Position numbers and translations under genes: made by a program
Assembly (NCBI GenBank): GCA_003991915.1
Contig: RQTK01000507.1
Coordinates: forward strand, 56,562-120,561
DNA: 64,000 bases
Origin: Elysia chlorotica
Taxonomy: Eukaryota; Mollusca; Gastropoda; Plakobranchidae
Direction: 5' to 3'
Notes under the pieces: generated by a model
Seen by the model: the letters and a program-made list of their open reading frames with translations, nothing else
What the model was told of the DNA's origin: nothing
Databases searched by the model: none
Part shown: positions 1-11,700 of the stretch, piece by piece
Layout: every line of letters starts with the position of its first letter
Position numbering within the stretch: position 1 is the first letter of the stretch

Positions 1-234
1 ATTTTAGTGGGTAGATAAAGCCTGCCTTACAACTTGATCTGTGAAATCTCTCAAGAGATAGGCCTAGTGCGCGACTTGACTGATAGCGGCGGCAACCTTT
101 GGGCAAAGGGGGCCTGCGTCTACCAGATCTAGATCTATCTGTGACCCTGGCACATCGCATTCACAGACATCAAAACGGTTCCTCTCAATAAGTCGATACC
201 GTCAGCATGCCCATCGTGTCGTCATTAGAACAAG
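1..234 (+). other. ALDH18A1: Candidate 5' UTR exon of ALDH18A1
   Basis: A strong donor (CAAG|GTAAGT) ends at 234 and could splice to the acceptor at 2450, just before the P5CS start exon. There is no transcript evidence, and the left edge lies outside the window. A second donor-like site (CGCG|GTAAGA, exon end 1274) is an alternative first exon. Confidence 0.3.
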
Positions 235-291
235 GTAAGTGCTTGTACTACTATAGATGCAATTCTTGTCTACCCCCCTTTCACCTAAGGT

Positions 292-360
292 TAGTCTTGG
301 GGCTCTTCCACTATGTAGCCTATGCTATGTCGATGTTGGACGGTAAGTAACCAACTCAAC
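292..360 (+). mobile_element. SINE 3' end fragment
   Basis: Matches the tail of the SINE family seen complete at 5633-5885: a 'gtcttgggg' segment, an 'atagcctat'-like segment, then 'gttggacg' and 'caactcaac'. Only the tail is present, and it runs straight into the (TTC)n tract. Confidence 0.5.
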
Positions 361-637
361 TCTCTTCTTCTTCTTCTTCTTCTTCTTCTTCTTCTTCTTT
401 TTCTTCTTCTTCTTCTACTTCTACTACTACTTCTTTTTCTTCTTCCTTCCCCTCCCTCTCCCGCTCTCTCGTTCTTCTTTCCTTATTTTCTGTAAAGTTA
501 TTCCCTACTTACACACTCTCTTTCGCTCTCCCCCTGTCTATCTCTTACCCTTCTTGTTTTCTTACTTTCTGTTAGATCTTTCCCTACGCACCCTTTCCCA
601 TCTCTCTCTTTATCTCTCTCCCTTTCTCTCTCTCTCT

Positions 638-669
<32 letters not shown>

Positions 670-670
670 G
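361..670. repeat. (TTC)n and (CT)n pyrimidine tract
   Basis: Almost pure pyrimidine on the plus strand: TTC triplets at about 366-420, then mixed C/T, ending in a CT dinucleotide run at about 600-669. The open frames through it encode only Leu/Ser or Arg/Glu and are repeat artefacts. Confidence 0.9.
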
Positions 671-675
671 GAGGC

Positions 676-893
676 CCACAGTTCGAATACATGTACCACG
701 ATCAGTAGATCTATTTGTCCGATTTCGTCGCCCGTAAATGGTTGAGTCGGTGTCAATGTGACCAACCGAGAAACGAGTCATGATATCTCCGCCATGTCTC
801 GTATGTGGCAGCACATGTAATTGTAAGACTTCAGTTTTAAGACCCGTCCACAATATAGCCAATATAGTGCTGACGTCGGTTATTAAACCAACT
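676..893 (+). mobile_element. SINE copy, diverged
   Basis: Carries the SINE core in order: 'gtcggtgtcaatgtgacc', 'gtggcagcacat', 'cccgtccacaatatagcc', 'tatagtgctgacgtcgg' and a 'ttaaaccaact' end. The tRNA-like head is poorly kept. It is followed at 899-924 by a (CT)n run. Confidence 0.7.
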
Positions 894-898
894 GAGAT

Positions 899-924
899 CT
901 CTCTCTCTCTCTCTCTCTCTCTCG
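899..924. repeat. (CT)n microsatellite
   Basis: Thirteen CT dinucleotides directly after the SINE end. Confidence 0.9.
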
Positions 925-1079
925 TTCTTCCCCTCCTCTCTACCTCTCCTGTCGCACTTACACGCTGCGCATTGAATCACACTGTCATGGAGGCTAACCC
1001 AGTTGCGTTTTAATTTTATCTTTTTTTTTTACTTTTTTATTTCACCGACAGCATTGCTGTTCCCATACCCACCGTACCG

Positions 1080-1280
1080 CGGTCACTAACACTAGTTTAG
1101 ATTAGTAGCAACGGCGCGCGAGTTTGCGGCGTGTGCTGCCCTGCCGGCAAAACTCTAGCGCCAGATCTTTTCCCGTCTCGTTTTAAGCCTAGAAAAAGAA
1201 TGTGGAAAAATACACGGACATAGGCACATGCACAATTCTAGGACTGCAACAAGGAGTATTCGAGACAAGCCGCGGTAAGA
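1080..1280 (+). promoter_or_regulatory. CpG-richer patch, possible promoter or UTR
   Basis: Around 1110-1160 there is a short GC- and CpG-rich stretch (for example 'caacggcgcgcgag') in an otherwise AT-rich region, followed by a donor-like site at 1274/1275. It lies 1.3 kb upstream of the P5CS start exon. A promoter or alternative first exon is only a suggestion. I see nothing else between 1570 and 2450. Confidence 0.2.
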
Positions 1281-1507
1281 AGCGTGGGGTTAATTTTAAC
1301 CTTAGTTTATCCAGTTTCTGACAAAAATGTGACAGTAGCAAATTATTGAATATTTTACTACAGCCCGTGGGGAAAATAACTTCAAGTGAAATAAAATCCG
1401 TACAGATCCAAATCTTAAGTCTCTACACCAACTTTCGACTCGCGGATTATCACCACGAAAACGAAACAAGATTTCTTTGAAATTCACACCCCGTCCATGA
1501 GCTCTAT

Positions 1508-1565
1508 CATCTCTCTCTCTCTCTCCTCCCCCTCCCCCTCCACACACACATACACACACACACAA
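1508..1565. repeat. CT then CA microsatellite
   Basis: A short CT run, a C-rich stretch, then a run of CA dinucleotides. Confidence 0.85.
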
Positions 1566-2450
1566 ACTCACCCACTCACCAACCAACTGACAATTTCGGG
1601 ATCAAACCAGTTACTTCCAAAATAGAAGATCGTCACTCCTTAAACCAGTTGATCCCCTGTAAAGGTTGTTGTCCCGTTCATTACTAGATTTATTAAAGTC
1701 AACATAAGTTGAATGCTCTTTATGCAGCAAACCACTGTTTTGAAAGTTGAATTCACTCACTTCACGCTACCAATGAAGTGACAGCTGGTAGAAAAACCCA
1801 GCCTCTTTTTGAAATTCAGTTTCACAAATCCAAAAACATTTTGTTTGTTATTCAAATTTCGCTTACATGTAAAAGTACAACTATTATTTGGAGAAAGGTA
1901 GAGTAATATTAGCTTGTTGCAAGCTAAGCATTGTTAAATAGTTCGTGTTGCAAATTGGTGTTGGTACATGTAGTACTTATTGAAAGATAAGAAACACCTT
2001 CTCTTTCCTAGTTTTGAAAGACTCCCACACTCCTCATAAAACATGTGTAAATGGTATGGATGGTTACATCAGTTCTCTTGTTTCTTTTTCAGTCAGTGCA
2101 GTGAGTCATCAGACATCATCTAAAGACCATACTATCCAAAAACTATCTCTCTCTGTGTCTATGTGTTTGTGTGGGTGATTTTTTTGTTTTGTTTTTCTGT
2201 AGGAGGGGGGGGGGGTGTTGTTTAAACATGATTCATTGTCTGTGAAGTATTTACTGCATGGTAAACTTTGTACCAGCTGTGCATACTTGTGCATACTTGA
2301 TTGTATGTAAGCTATCAACTTTCGGATGAAACAGTGTTTTACCTTTATTTATCATAGATTGAATATGATTATAAAAAATTATGTTCTTAGACATCATCCC
2401 TCTTGTGATCAAACTCAATACTCTTCATATATTCTGTTTCTTTATTTCAG

Positions 2451-2742
2451 ATTTCTGAAAGGGACACAAGAATTAAAAGGACCAACAAAGCTTAGGTTGT
2501 TCAAACTGAAAGGCACAGCAAACTAATTGTATTATTGGAAACCCAGAACGATGATGCTGAGTCGTAAAGCCGCCTCGTTCTACAAAAACTACCCGAGTTT
2601 AGCCCAGAGCCTGAGTGCGGCCAGCCTGTACCATCCCCATGGCTCGCTGCTCTACAAGTCCGGGTTCCAACAGTACTCCACCATCATGCACCAGAATGTT
2701 GTCGAGCCACATGCAGCTCTCCTCAGAAGTGATCTCAACAAG
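2451..2742 (+). CDS. ALDH18A1: P5CS coding exon 1 with 100 nt of 5' UTR
   Basis: Acceptor TTTATTTCAG ends at 2450. The ATG is at 2551, with a second ATG next to it at 2554. The exon codes residues 1-64 and ends in phase 0 at AAC AAG|GTACAT. It is basic and hydroxylated, fitting a targeting sequence; this part is not conserved between phyla. Confidence 0.9.
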
Positions 2743-5700
2743 GTACATGTATAGTCAGTGCTTTACAAATGCTAAAGTCGCAAGTAAGCAGACTTGGGGA
2801 ATGTAATTAATTTGAGGATTATGGAATTAATAAAAATATAAATTCTTTTGTAAAACCGTAACCAACAATTTGCGATGTACAGTCTGATATTAGCTTAGCA
2901 TATACAACTTAAATATGACCTTTTGCTTTGAACAGTGCATGATAGATATTGTTTTCATTTACAGTGATATATCTTATCCTCATTGTAATCCCTTATTTTC
3001 CTTTTCTTCTAACTGTGTATGGTTGTCAGGTTAAGAGAATTGTGATCAAACTGGGCAGCGCTGTCATCACACGAGAGGATGAGTGTGGGTTGGCTCTCGG
3101 CAGACTGGGATCCATTGTGGAGCAGGTGCTTGTCTCAACCGAACATGGCAATAAGATAAAATATATATTTCATAAGGGTACAGATATGTGACACATTATT
3201 TAAGAAGTTATAAACAATTATTATTAAAGAAGAAGTATAAATATAAAGGTGTTGAAATGTTTTTTTTTTCATCTTTGGGCCCTGAAAGTAAATTGTCCTC
3301 AGTTTTGTTTGGTTCACTCATTGCATTTTGTGGTATAAACTTTTTTAGCTGTAGCTTTTGTTAAGTTATGATTTTATTAAGAGAAAAAGAACATGGCCTC
3401 AATTAATTTCTCTTTCATGTTTACGTATATAATTATATGGTTATAACCTAATTATAGCTAAAAATTCTAATTTTTTTCAGCTAGGGTACAAGACAGTGGA
3501 TTTCTTATTCGTTATGAGATGTAATCTTCAGAGAGCAATGAATGGGTAACGACTGTTTTTGTTTTTTTCATGAAAGGTAGCGGAGCTGCAGAACCAAGGG
3601 AGGCAAATGATTATGGTGACCAGTGGGCTGTAGCTTTCGGCAAACAGAAGCTTCGTCAGGAGGCCGTCCTGTCAATGAGCATGAGACAGAACCTCAACAG
3701 CATAGAGAGCGGAGTAAGTTACAACACTGTTTCAAAGTCACTAAGCTTTAATATGTTCTCACTGGAAAAAGAAAAAGAAAATGCAATCTATGAGATCTTA
3801 ATTTTTTATGTTGTAGTGATCCTAAATATATTTACATTAAAAGAGGGTGAAATTTGCTGAAACGTTACTTAACACTGTCTGTGCCTTAAGCAAATAATAT
3901 GGAAGGAGAAAAGTGTATGCTGTGAGAAACTATATTATCGTTAATCCCATATTTTAGTGTGAGTATTGTTATTAGTGAAACATGAAAAAGTACAAACTAC
4001 AAGTAGATTCTGTCATATGAATCAGCTGCTCCATATTTCATTAAGGCGTTTGGGTTTTTTTTTTTTTTTTTTTTTTAGCAACATGAAAGGGTTCCTTTAT
4101 GAAACAGATTTTTAAAATTAACAACTTGAGGAAAAGATTTGTTCAAATGTCCATGTCAGTCGGGTGTTATGCAAATGCAAACAACTAGATAGTATGAACA
4201 TAATAATAATTATATAGAAAGTGGGAGAATTGGCTAAAATTAGCGAGGTTGTGATTAAAGACTGCTTCTCCTGACTCAGCATGGAGTTCTAGTATTACTG
4301 TAGAATGAATCCTGGGGCATTTGCTTATTTCTATCTTTGTCATCTTAAATTATTATCCAAAGCTTGTGCATCATTATGATACGACAAGATCTTTTGGCCT
4401 TATATCAATGCATGTATTTGGAAGCAACTAATGATCTCTTACTGGGTAAGAGGGGTTTTCATTTAAAAATATTTTTGAAGTCAACATTTCAAAGTTTAGA
4501 ATTGATCTTATCCAAGAAATTAAAAAAAAAAAGTTTTCTGTAGGTATTTCTTTAGTTTGATTTTAATGGGTCAGTCACAATTCTGTGGGACAACCTCATG
4601 GAAACAGTCCCTGCCTATTGTGGGGAGCGCGGTGGCCCTGGGGTAGAACACCGGCTTCCTGCGCAAAAGGTCCGTGGTTCGAGCCCTGGCGATTTCGCTC
4701 CCTACTGGTCAGGTCGGTGTCAGTTTAATGTGACCGGCTGAGACAGGAGTCATGGTATCCCTGCCAAACACTGTTTCAAAGTCACTAAGCTTTAATATGT
4801 TCTAACTGGCAAAAGAAGAACAAAATTCAATCTATGAGATCTTAATTTTTTATGTTGTAGTGATACTAAATATATTTACATTAAATGAGGGTGAAATTTG
4901 CTGAAACGTTACTTGACACAGTCTGTCTGTGCCTTAAGCAAATAATATGGAAGGAGAAAAGTGTATGCTGTGAGAAACTATCATATTATTATCGTTAATC
5001 CCATGATTATTTTAGTGTGAGTATTGTTATTAGTGAAACATTAAAAAATTACAAACCACAAGTAGATTCTGTCATATGAATCAGCTGCTCCATCTTTCAT
5101 TAAGGCTTTTGATGATACCCGTATGAAACGGATTTTTAAAATTAACAACTTGAGAAAAAGATTTGTTCAAAATTAATGTCCATGTCAGTCAGGTGTTAAA
5201 CAAATGCAAACAACTAGATAGTATGATCATATAATATATAAAGTGGGAGAATTGGATAAAATTAGCGAGGTAGTGATTCAAGACTGCTTTTCTTGACTCA
5301 GCATGGAGTTATAGTATCACTGTAGAATGAATGCTTGTTTGTATCTTTTTCATCTTAAATTATTATCTAAAACTTGTGCATCATTATGATACCACAAGAT
5401 CTTTTGGCCTTATATCAATGCATGTATTTGGAAGCAACTAATTATCTCTTGCTGGGTTAGAGGAGTTTTCATTTAAAAATATTTTTGAAGTCAACATTTC
5501 AAGGTTTAGAATTGATCTGATCCTAGAAATTTAAAAAAAAAAAAGTTTTCTGTAGCTATTTCTTTAGTTTGATTTTAATGGGTCAGTCACAATTCTGTGG
5601 GACAACCTCAGCTTAACAGTCCCTGTCAATTGTGGGGAGCGCGGTAGCCCTGAGATAGAACACTGGCTTCCTGCGCAAAAGGTCCATGGTTCGAATCCTG

Positions 5701-8700
5701 GCGATTTTGCTCCCTACTGGTTAGGTCGGTGTCAGTTTAATGTGACCGGCTGAGACAGGAGTCATGGTATCCCTGCCCTGTCTCTTGTGTGGCAGCACAT
5801 AAAATTGTCAGACGTAGTCTTGGGGTCCGTCCACAATAAAGCCTATATAGTGCTGATGTTGGACGTCAAAAACAAGTCAACCTTGTCTATTATTGCTTGA
5901 TTAAATGATCATGTAAAAACGTTTGCCTTAATCAGTTTCTCTCCTGGCATCAGAGTGGGATACCAGTTTAATTATTGTTGTCCAATGTGAAAAAAGCAAA
6001 TTCTATAGCGGATCAAAGAAACATATCATGTTTTGCTCATATTGACAAGTCAGAACTATTTTTAAAGATGTCTTAGGAAATAAAGATGCAAAATATCTTA
6101 AAGTTCGAATTCTTATTTGCCTCAACTTCAAACTCGTTACAGCAACTAAATTGGAGGAAGGTAAATATAAATTTGCACATTTCATCAAGTTCTATGCTTT
6201 ACTTCTTTGCACGTATTATTTGGTTTCATCAACTTGAAAAAGAAAAGTCCTTTTGTTTAAATTGTAAAACATAAGATGAGAATGTGAGAGATCCATAACA
6301 GCAATTCCTCACATAATCAAACTTCTGCCTTGTCAGAATGGGCACTGTCAGTGTTTAGATCATAACCTGGGGACCAGAGTAAATCACTGTGGCAGCCTCT
6401 TGCTATTTCCTATCTTCAAACTGTATCCGTGGGCATGGGTCCAGCACATGCAGTGGTTGGGGAAAAAAAGTGGGTGATTAAGTTGGCTTTAACATTACTA
6501 ATGACTGCAGTGTTCAGATTTGGTTTTAAAACTTGCATTGCAAAAAAATTATTCTAAATGTGAAACTGGTGGCAGCGGTGAGATGTAGGAATTAAAAAGG
6601 GCTTGAAGGATGTTTGCAAACTGAGATGAAATGAATATATTGAAAAATGTGAAATATGCCCTAAAAAGTCATAAGTGCCACTAACTGATATTTCTACCTG
6701 TCAAGCTGCTTTATTCTAAACTGAAAGCTAACAAACATTTCTTTTTTTTCCCTCTTGTTTTTTGTATGTCCATGTACTCTTTTTGAAAAAAAAAGGTATT
6801 AATTTCCTCTAATGCTCTGAGCTAATTTTTCCTAAGCTGTTTTATTATTAAATTTATAGATTATATATAGAACCAAATTCGTTTACTTTACGAGATGTAT
6901 TCTGTGAGCGAGCTAAGATTTCAAAAATAAAGTGATAAAGAGACACAGGGCGGCCAACACCTTGACATTTAGACATAATTTATGGACTCTTTATTTAAAA
7001 AATTAAAAAAAAAAAACTAGTATAATGCACCATTTCGAAGACCAAGACTGAACCATTAAAACACAGCTTACTGTTTATATAGCGTTAAAATGGTGTGGCA
7101 TACAGCTTTGGTTTGCTTCCAGTTTTGTTCCCTACTGGTTGGTTCATTGTCGGTATAATTGACCTGCTGGTTGGTTCATTGTCGGTATAATTGACTTGCA
7201 GGTTGGTTCTGTGGTTCATTCATCATCATCATCCGGGTGCCGTCTCCTTGCGAAGGTTGGCTGCAATGGCCCTCCATTGACATCTGTCCTGCGCAAGTCG
7301 TTGGCACTGCACCAGCGAGTAGCACGTCCATTCTGCGATGTTGTCATTCCATTTCGTTCTGGGGCGTCCCCGCCTCTGCTGCCCTCCACTTCGCCGTTAT
7401 AGAGATCTCTTATCACACTTTCATGACGCATGAGGTGTCCATAATATTGCAGCTTCCTATCTCTAATACACTGCCCTATTTCTCTTCTTATGTTCAATTT
7501 TTGTAACACTTCGTAGTTGGTCAATTTTTGTCGCCATGATATCTTCCCTATTCTCCTAAATGCATACATTTCGAAAGCTTCTATTTTGTTCATTTGTGCT
7601 TTACTAATCGACCATGTCTCTGTCCCGTATAACAGGGTGGACCAGACAAACGTTTTGAGTAGTTGAAGCTTTGTCTTCATGCTGATGGAATTTGATGTAA
7701 AAGTATTCAGTAGGCTGTTGAAACTGGTTTTTGCAATTCCGATTCTGCGTTTAATGTCTTGGTCTGTTCTATTGTCATCACTGATCATTTGACCTAAGTA
7801 AATGAATGTGCTGACCTGTTCTAGCACAGTGTTACCAATGTTGATATTTATCTTTGGTGTTATGTCTTTGCGATTGATAACCATTACTTTTGTCTTCTTA
7901 GCTTTCATCGCGAGTCCACATTTCTCACTCTCTTCGTTCACTTTGTCCAAGAGTGCCTGTAGTTGTTCTGGTGTTTCTGCAACTAGGGCTGTATCGTCTT
8001 CGTATCTGATGTTGTTTATGTTTTGCCCAGAGATGTTCATACCTGGTAGTTCATTGATGTTTCGAAAGATGATTTCTGTGTATAGATTGAATAAGCTAGG
8101 GGACATTACGCAGCCTTGTCTGACGCCTCTTTGTATACTTGTCTGATCTGTTACTTCCTCACCAATTCTAATGCATGATGTCTGTTCCCAGTAGAGGTTT
8201 CTGATGATACGTATATCTTTGCCGTCTATGCCGATGCCCTTTAGGCATTCTATCAATTTGGTATGATGAACTCTATCGAATGCTTTGGCGTAATCAATAA
8301 AGCAGACGTATATATCTTTATGCTTCTCCAAGTATTTTTCGCAAACCATCTTTATACACATAATGCCCTCACGAGTACCACTGTTAGGTCGAAAACCAAA
8401 TTGTTCATGTCCGACTTCTTTGTTGATCTTTGGCCCAATGCGGTTTAGTATTATTTTTAGAAGTAATTTCATTGTGTGACTCATAAGACTGATGGTACGA
8501 AAGTTCCCACATTCAGTTGCGCTGGGGGTTTTTGGAAGTGTAATGAAAACTGACTCTTTCATGTCATTTGGAAGATGTCCTGTGTCGTATATATCATTAC
8601 ATAACTTTGTTAGTTCATCAACGCCAAATTCCTTTAGTGCCTTTAACATTTCGATGGCGATATTGTCTAATCCACTTGCTTTTCCATCCTTTATGCCCCT

Positions 8701-11700
8701 CAATGCATACTCTACTTCTTCTCTCATTATAGGAGGGCCTTCTTCGTTTGGCATTGTAGGCTTTTCTGGTCTCGCGTCATCAAATAGATCTCCGACGTAT
8801 TCGACCCAGCGAGCTTTGATTTTGTCCTGTTCGAAGAGCATGTTTCCTTCTTTGTCTTTTATACAACCTGTACTGTTGTTCTGTCTGGTGGTACCTCTGA
8901 TCTCCTTTAGGGTGTCGTACATTGTTTTGGATCTGCCATGGAGTGAGGAACTTTCTACTTTTGAGCATTGGTCCTGAAGCCATTTCTCTTTAGCCTTCCG
9001 ACATTCTGATCGTATTAAGAGATTGAGTGCAGCGTACTCTGGGGTGCCTTTCCTTTGCTTTCTTTTCTTCATTAGTTGAAGTATTTCTTCTGTCATCCAT
9101 TTTTGTTTTGCATTTTTCTCTACTCTTGGGATTTGTTCGTTAGCTTCCTGCATGCTTGTTTTCAGGGCTTCCCATCTCTTCTCTATTATCTCTCTTTTGT
9201 CAACTGCCTCTTGTGAGTCTGTTATGTTCATCAGTGACTCAAATTTGTTTTTGACAGTGACTAGGTATTGCTCTTGTATAGTTGACATTTTAAGTGCTGA
9301 GATGTCTATTTTTGCTGAGTGTTTGGTTGGTTTGTTACACACTTTTAGTTTGATTTGAAGCTTTGCCACCACTGGGTTGTGGTCTGAGTGGATGTCTGCT
9401 CCTGGGTATGTCTTTACACTTTTTACATTGTTCTTAAAGCGGTTGCTGATCATTATAACTGGTTGGTTTATCGTCATATGTTTGACCTGCTGGTTGGTTT
9501 ATCATATAATTGACTTGCTGGTTGGTTTATCGTCAGTATAATTGACCTGCTTGTTGGTTTATCGTCATATATTTGACCTACTGGTTGGTTTATCGTCATA
9601 TATTTGACCTACTGGTTGGTTTATCGTCATATATTTGACCTACTGGTTGTTTCATCATCAGTATAATTGACCTGCTGGTTGGTTTATCGTCATATATTTG
9701 ACCTACTGGTTGGTTTATGGTCATATATTTGACCTACTGGTTGGTTCATCATCAGTATAATTGACCTGCTGAGACTGAAGTCCTGGTATCTCTGCTCTGT
9801 CTTTGTGCGACACCAGCAAATAAAATTATCAGATGTTAGTCTCAGGACTCGCCCGCTATAGATCCTAGTTGCATATGGTGGATGTAAAGATACCAACAAA
9901 GCAAAGCATACTACCTTCATTCATAAACTCAATCCAAAATTAATATATGTAGTATTGTATAAAAGTGACACCTGTAAGTCTTTTTTTAAAGTAGATTCTC
10001 CTGGTTCTTCTCTCAAGAATCATTTTCATTGCTCAGCACAATTTATGCCTTGATACAATGTATGCATAAAAGCTTAAAGAATATTCCATAATTCGTTCCA
10101 TTCTGATTCTATTTTTAGGCATTATGTAGAGTAAGTGATTTGTCTAGTAAAAGTCATAATATCTGACCTGTAGATTTGCCCACCATTTTCGGAATTTATG
10201 ACAATTTCGACGATCAAGATTTTTCCAACACGTCTCCCGACCGACTTTGGGGGAGAAAAAAAAAAGTTTCACTTCTCGACACCCCCCCCCCCCCCCCCAC
10301 ACACACATTCTCCTGATTCCACACACACACAAATTTGGACCCTTATACATTGTGTAGCCAGACGTCGACGGTCGTATTTCGTTTTGGAGACCATTATATC
10401 GGGGCGTTATTTTTTTTTTTACATCTGAGGCAACACGTGATATTAGTGTGAGTTAAAAACAAGCGGTAGCGGTAATGCATTAGCAGAGTTGCCAACCCGC
10501 ACGTTTTTTCTCCTTAACTTCGCCAATACGTTTTTCTAGCGAAAAATACAACTGACCACACAACCCTCACGTTTTTCGCACTGAGTATTTCTGTCGTGCT
10601 GCTAAGATTTTTCTGCCAATCGTGTAACCGAACTAGAGAAGAATAATTATAGAAAGTTTCGTGGAAGATTAATTGTAGCCACAATATAATTGTATCGATA
10701 CCCATCATTTCTATCAATACCGATCGACCCCAACGGGTTGTTTTCATCTTTCATTGTACGCCCGAAAATACGATTGATAGTAGTATAGTAACCCTCTCTC
10801 TATCTTCATAATATTATCTAGATCTAGTCCTCGACTGTTGCTGTCATTTCGAAGTTATTGCTTGTTGATTAAGTTTGATCTTACTTGGTTTTGATCACCG
10901 GATAGGTTTAACTTTATCATCCTTTCCTATGTAGATCTAGTTTATCATTTATTCATCCGAATACCGATCTCTCCATCTTCCGACCCAACCTCGGCCCTTG
11001 CTGTCATTTACTATTCTTTCGTGAATCATGTGTAGAATCTACTTATACAAACAAAGACTCTTAATTGAGATTATAGTCTCTCGATTATTTGTCGGATTAA
11101 TACCAATCTCCCTATCTTTGCATCCAGTCTTCTGCCCCTGTCGTCATTTCCAGCTTATGTCTCATTGTTCTTAAACTGCGTTTGATCATAGCAGGTGATG
11201 TGGTTGATAATGTCTACTAAAGCACTATCATTGAAATCACACGCTCTACGGCTCTCGTGGACTTTTAGAAGTACCCGGTAATGTAGATCTAGTTCAGACT
11301 AGAATCGTGATCCAGAAATCTTGTTCTAGCTGCATTAGCCCCATAGATAAATGTACATATTGGAGATCGAACTCTGAATCATATCTACATCGAGATCCGG
11401 ATCTAATTTACATTTAGATTTTACCAGTGCACCCGTCTACGCTATCTATGGGTATCAGGGGAGATCCTATACGGGGTTACAGAGCGTGATACAGGGGACA
11501 TTTTTTAGTACCGTACTTGACCCAATGACGATCAGGAGGAAAAAATCTCAGCAGATAGAACGGAGCTCAAACCTACGACCTTCTTAACATAATCGCACGC
11601 TCTACTTTTGTACCCATTTTTTTGTGTTTTTGTTTTTTAATCCGTGGCAAACTTGGTCTTTCAATGTGGGTGTGCTTCAGTTGTATTAGTTTGCAAATAT

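Larger units (their letters stand above)
7129..9905 (+). mobile_element. SINE with expanded inner minisatellite, split by a LINE
   Basis: Left part 7129-7205 and right part 9456-9770 are tandem units of about 30 bp ('ctactggttggtttatcgtc', then 'atatatttgacc'). The unit matches the SINE segment 'ctactggtcaggtcggtgtc' to 'gtgaccgg'. After the last unit the SINE resumes: 'gagactgaagtcctggtatc', 'taaaattatcagatg', 'actcgcccgctatag', to about 9905. So one SINE expanded internally, and the LINE fragment lies inside the array. Confidence 0.75.

Noticed and set aside
4619-4700. A tRNA gene, because of a good B box
   Set aside because: It is the head of a SINE: the sequence does not fold into a clean cloverleaf by eye and the same head and body recur elsewhere.
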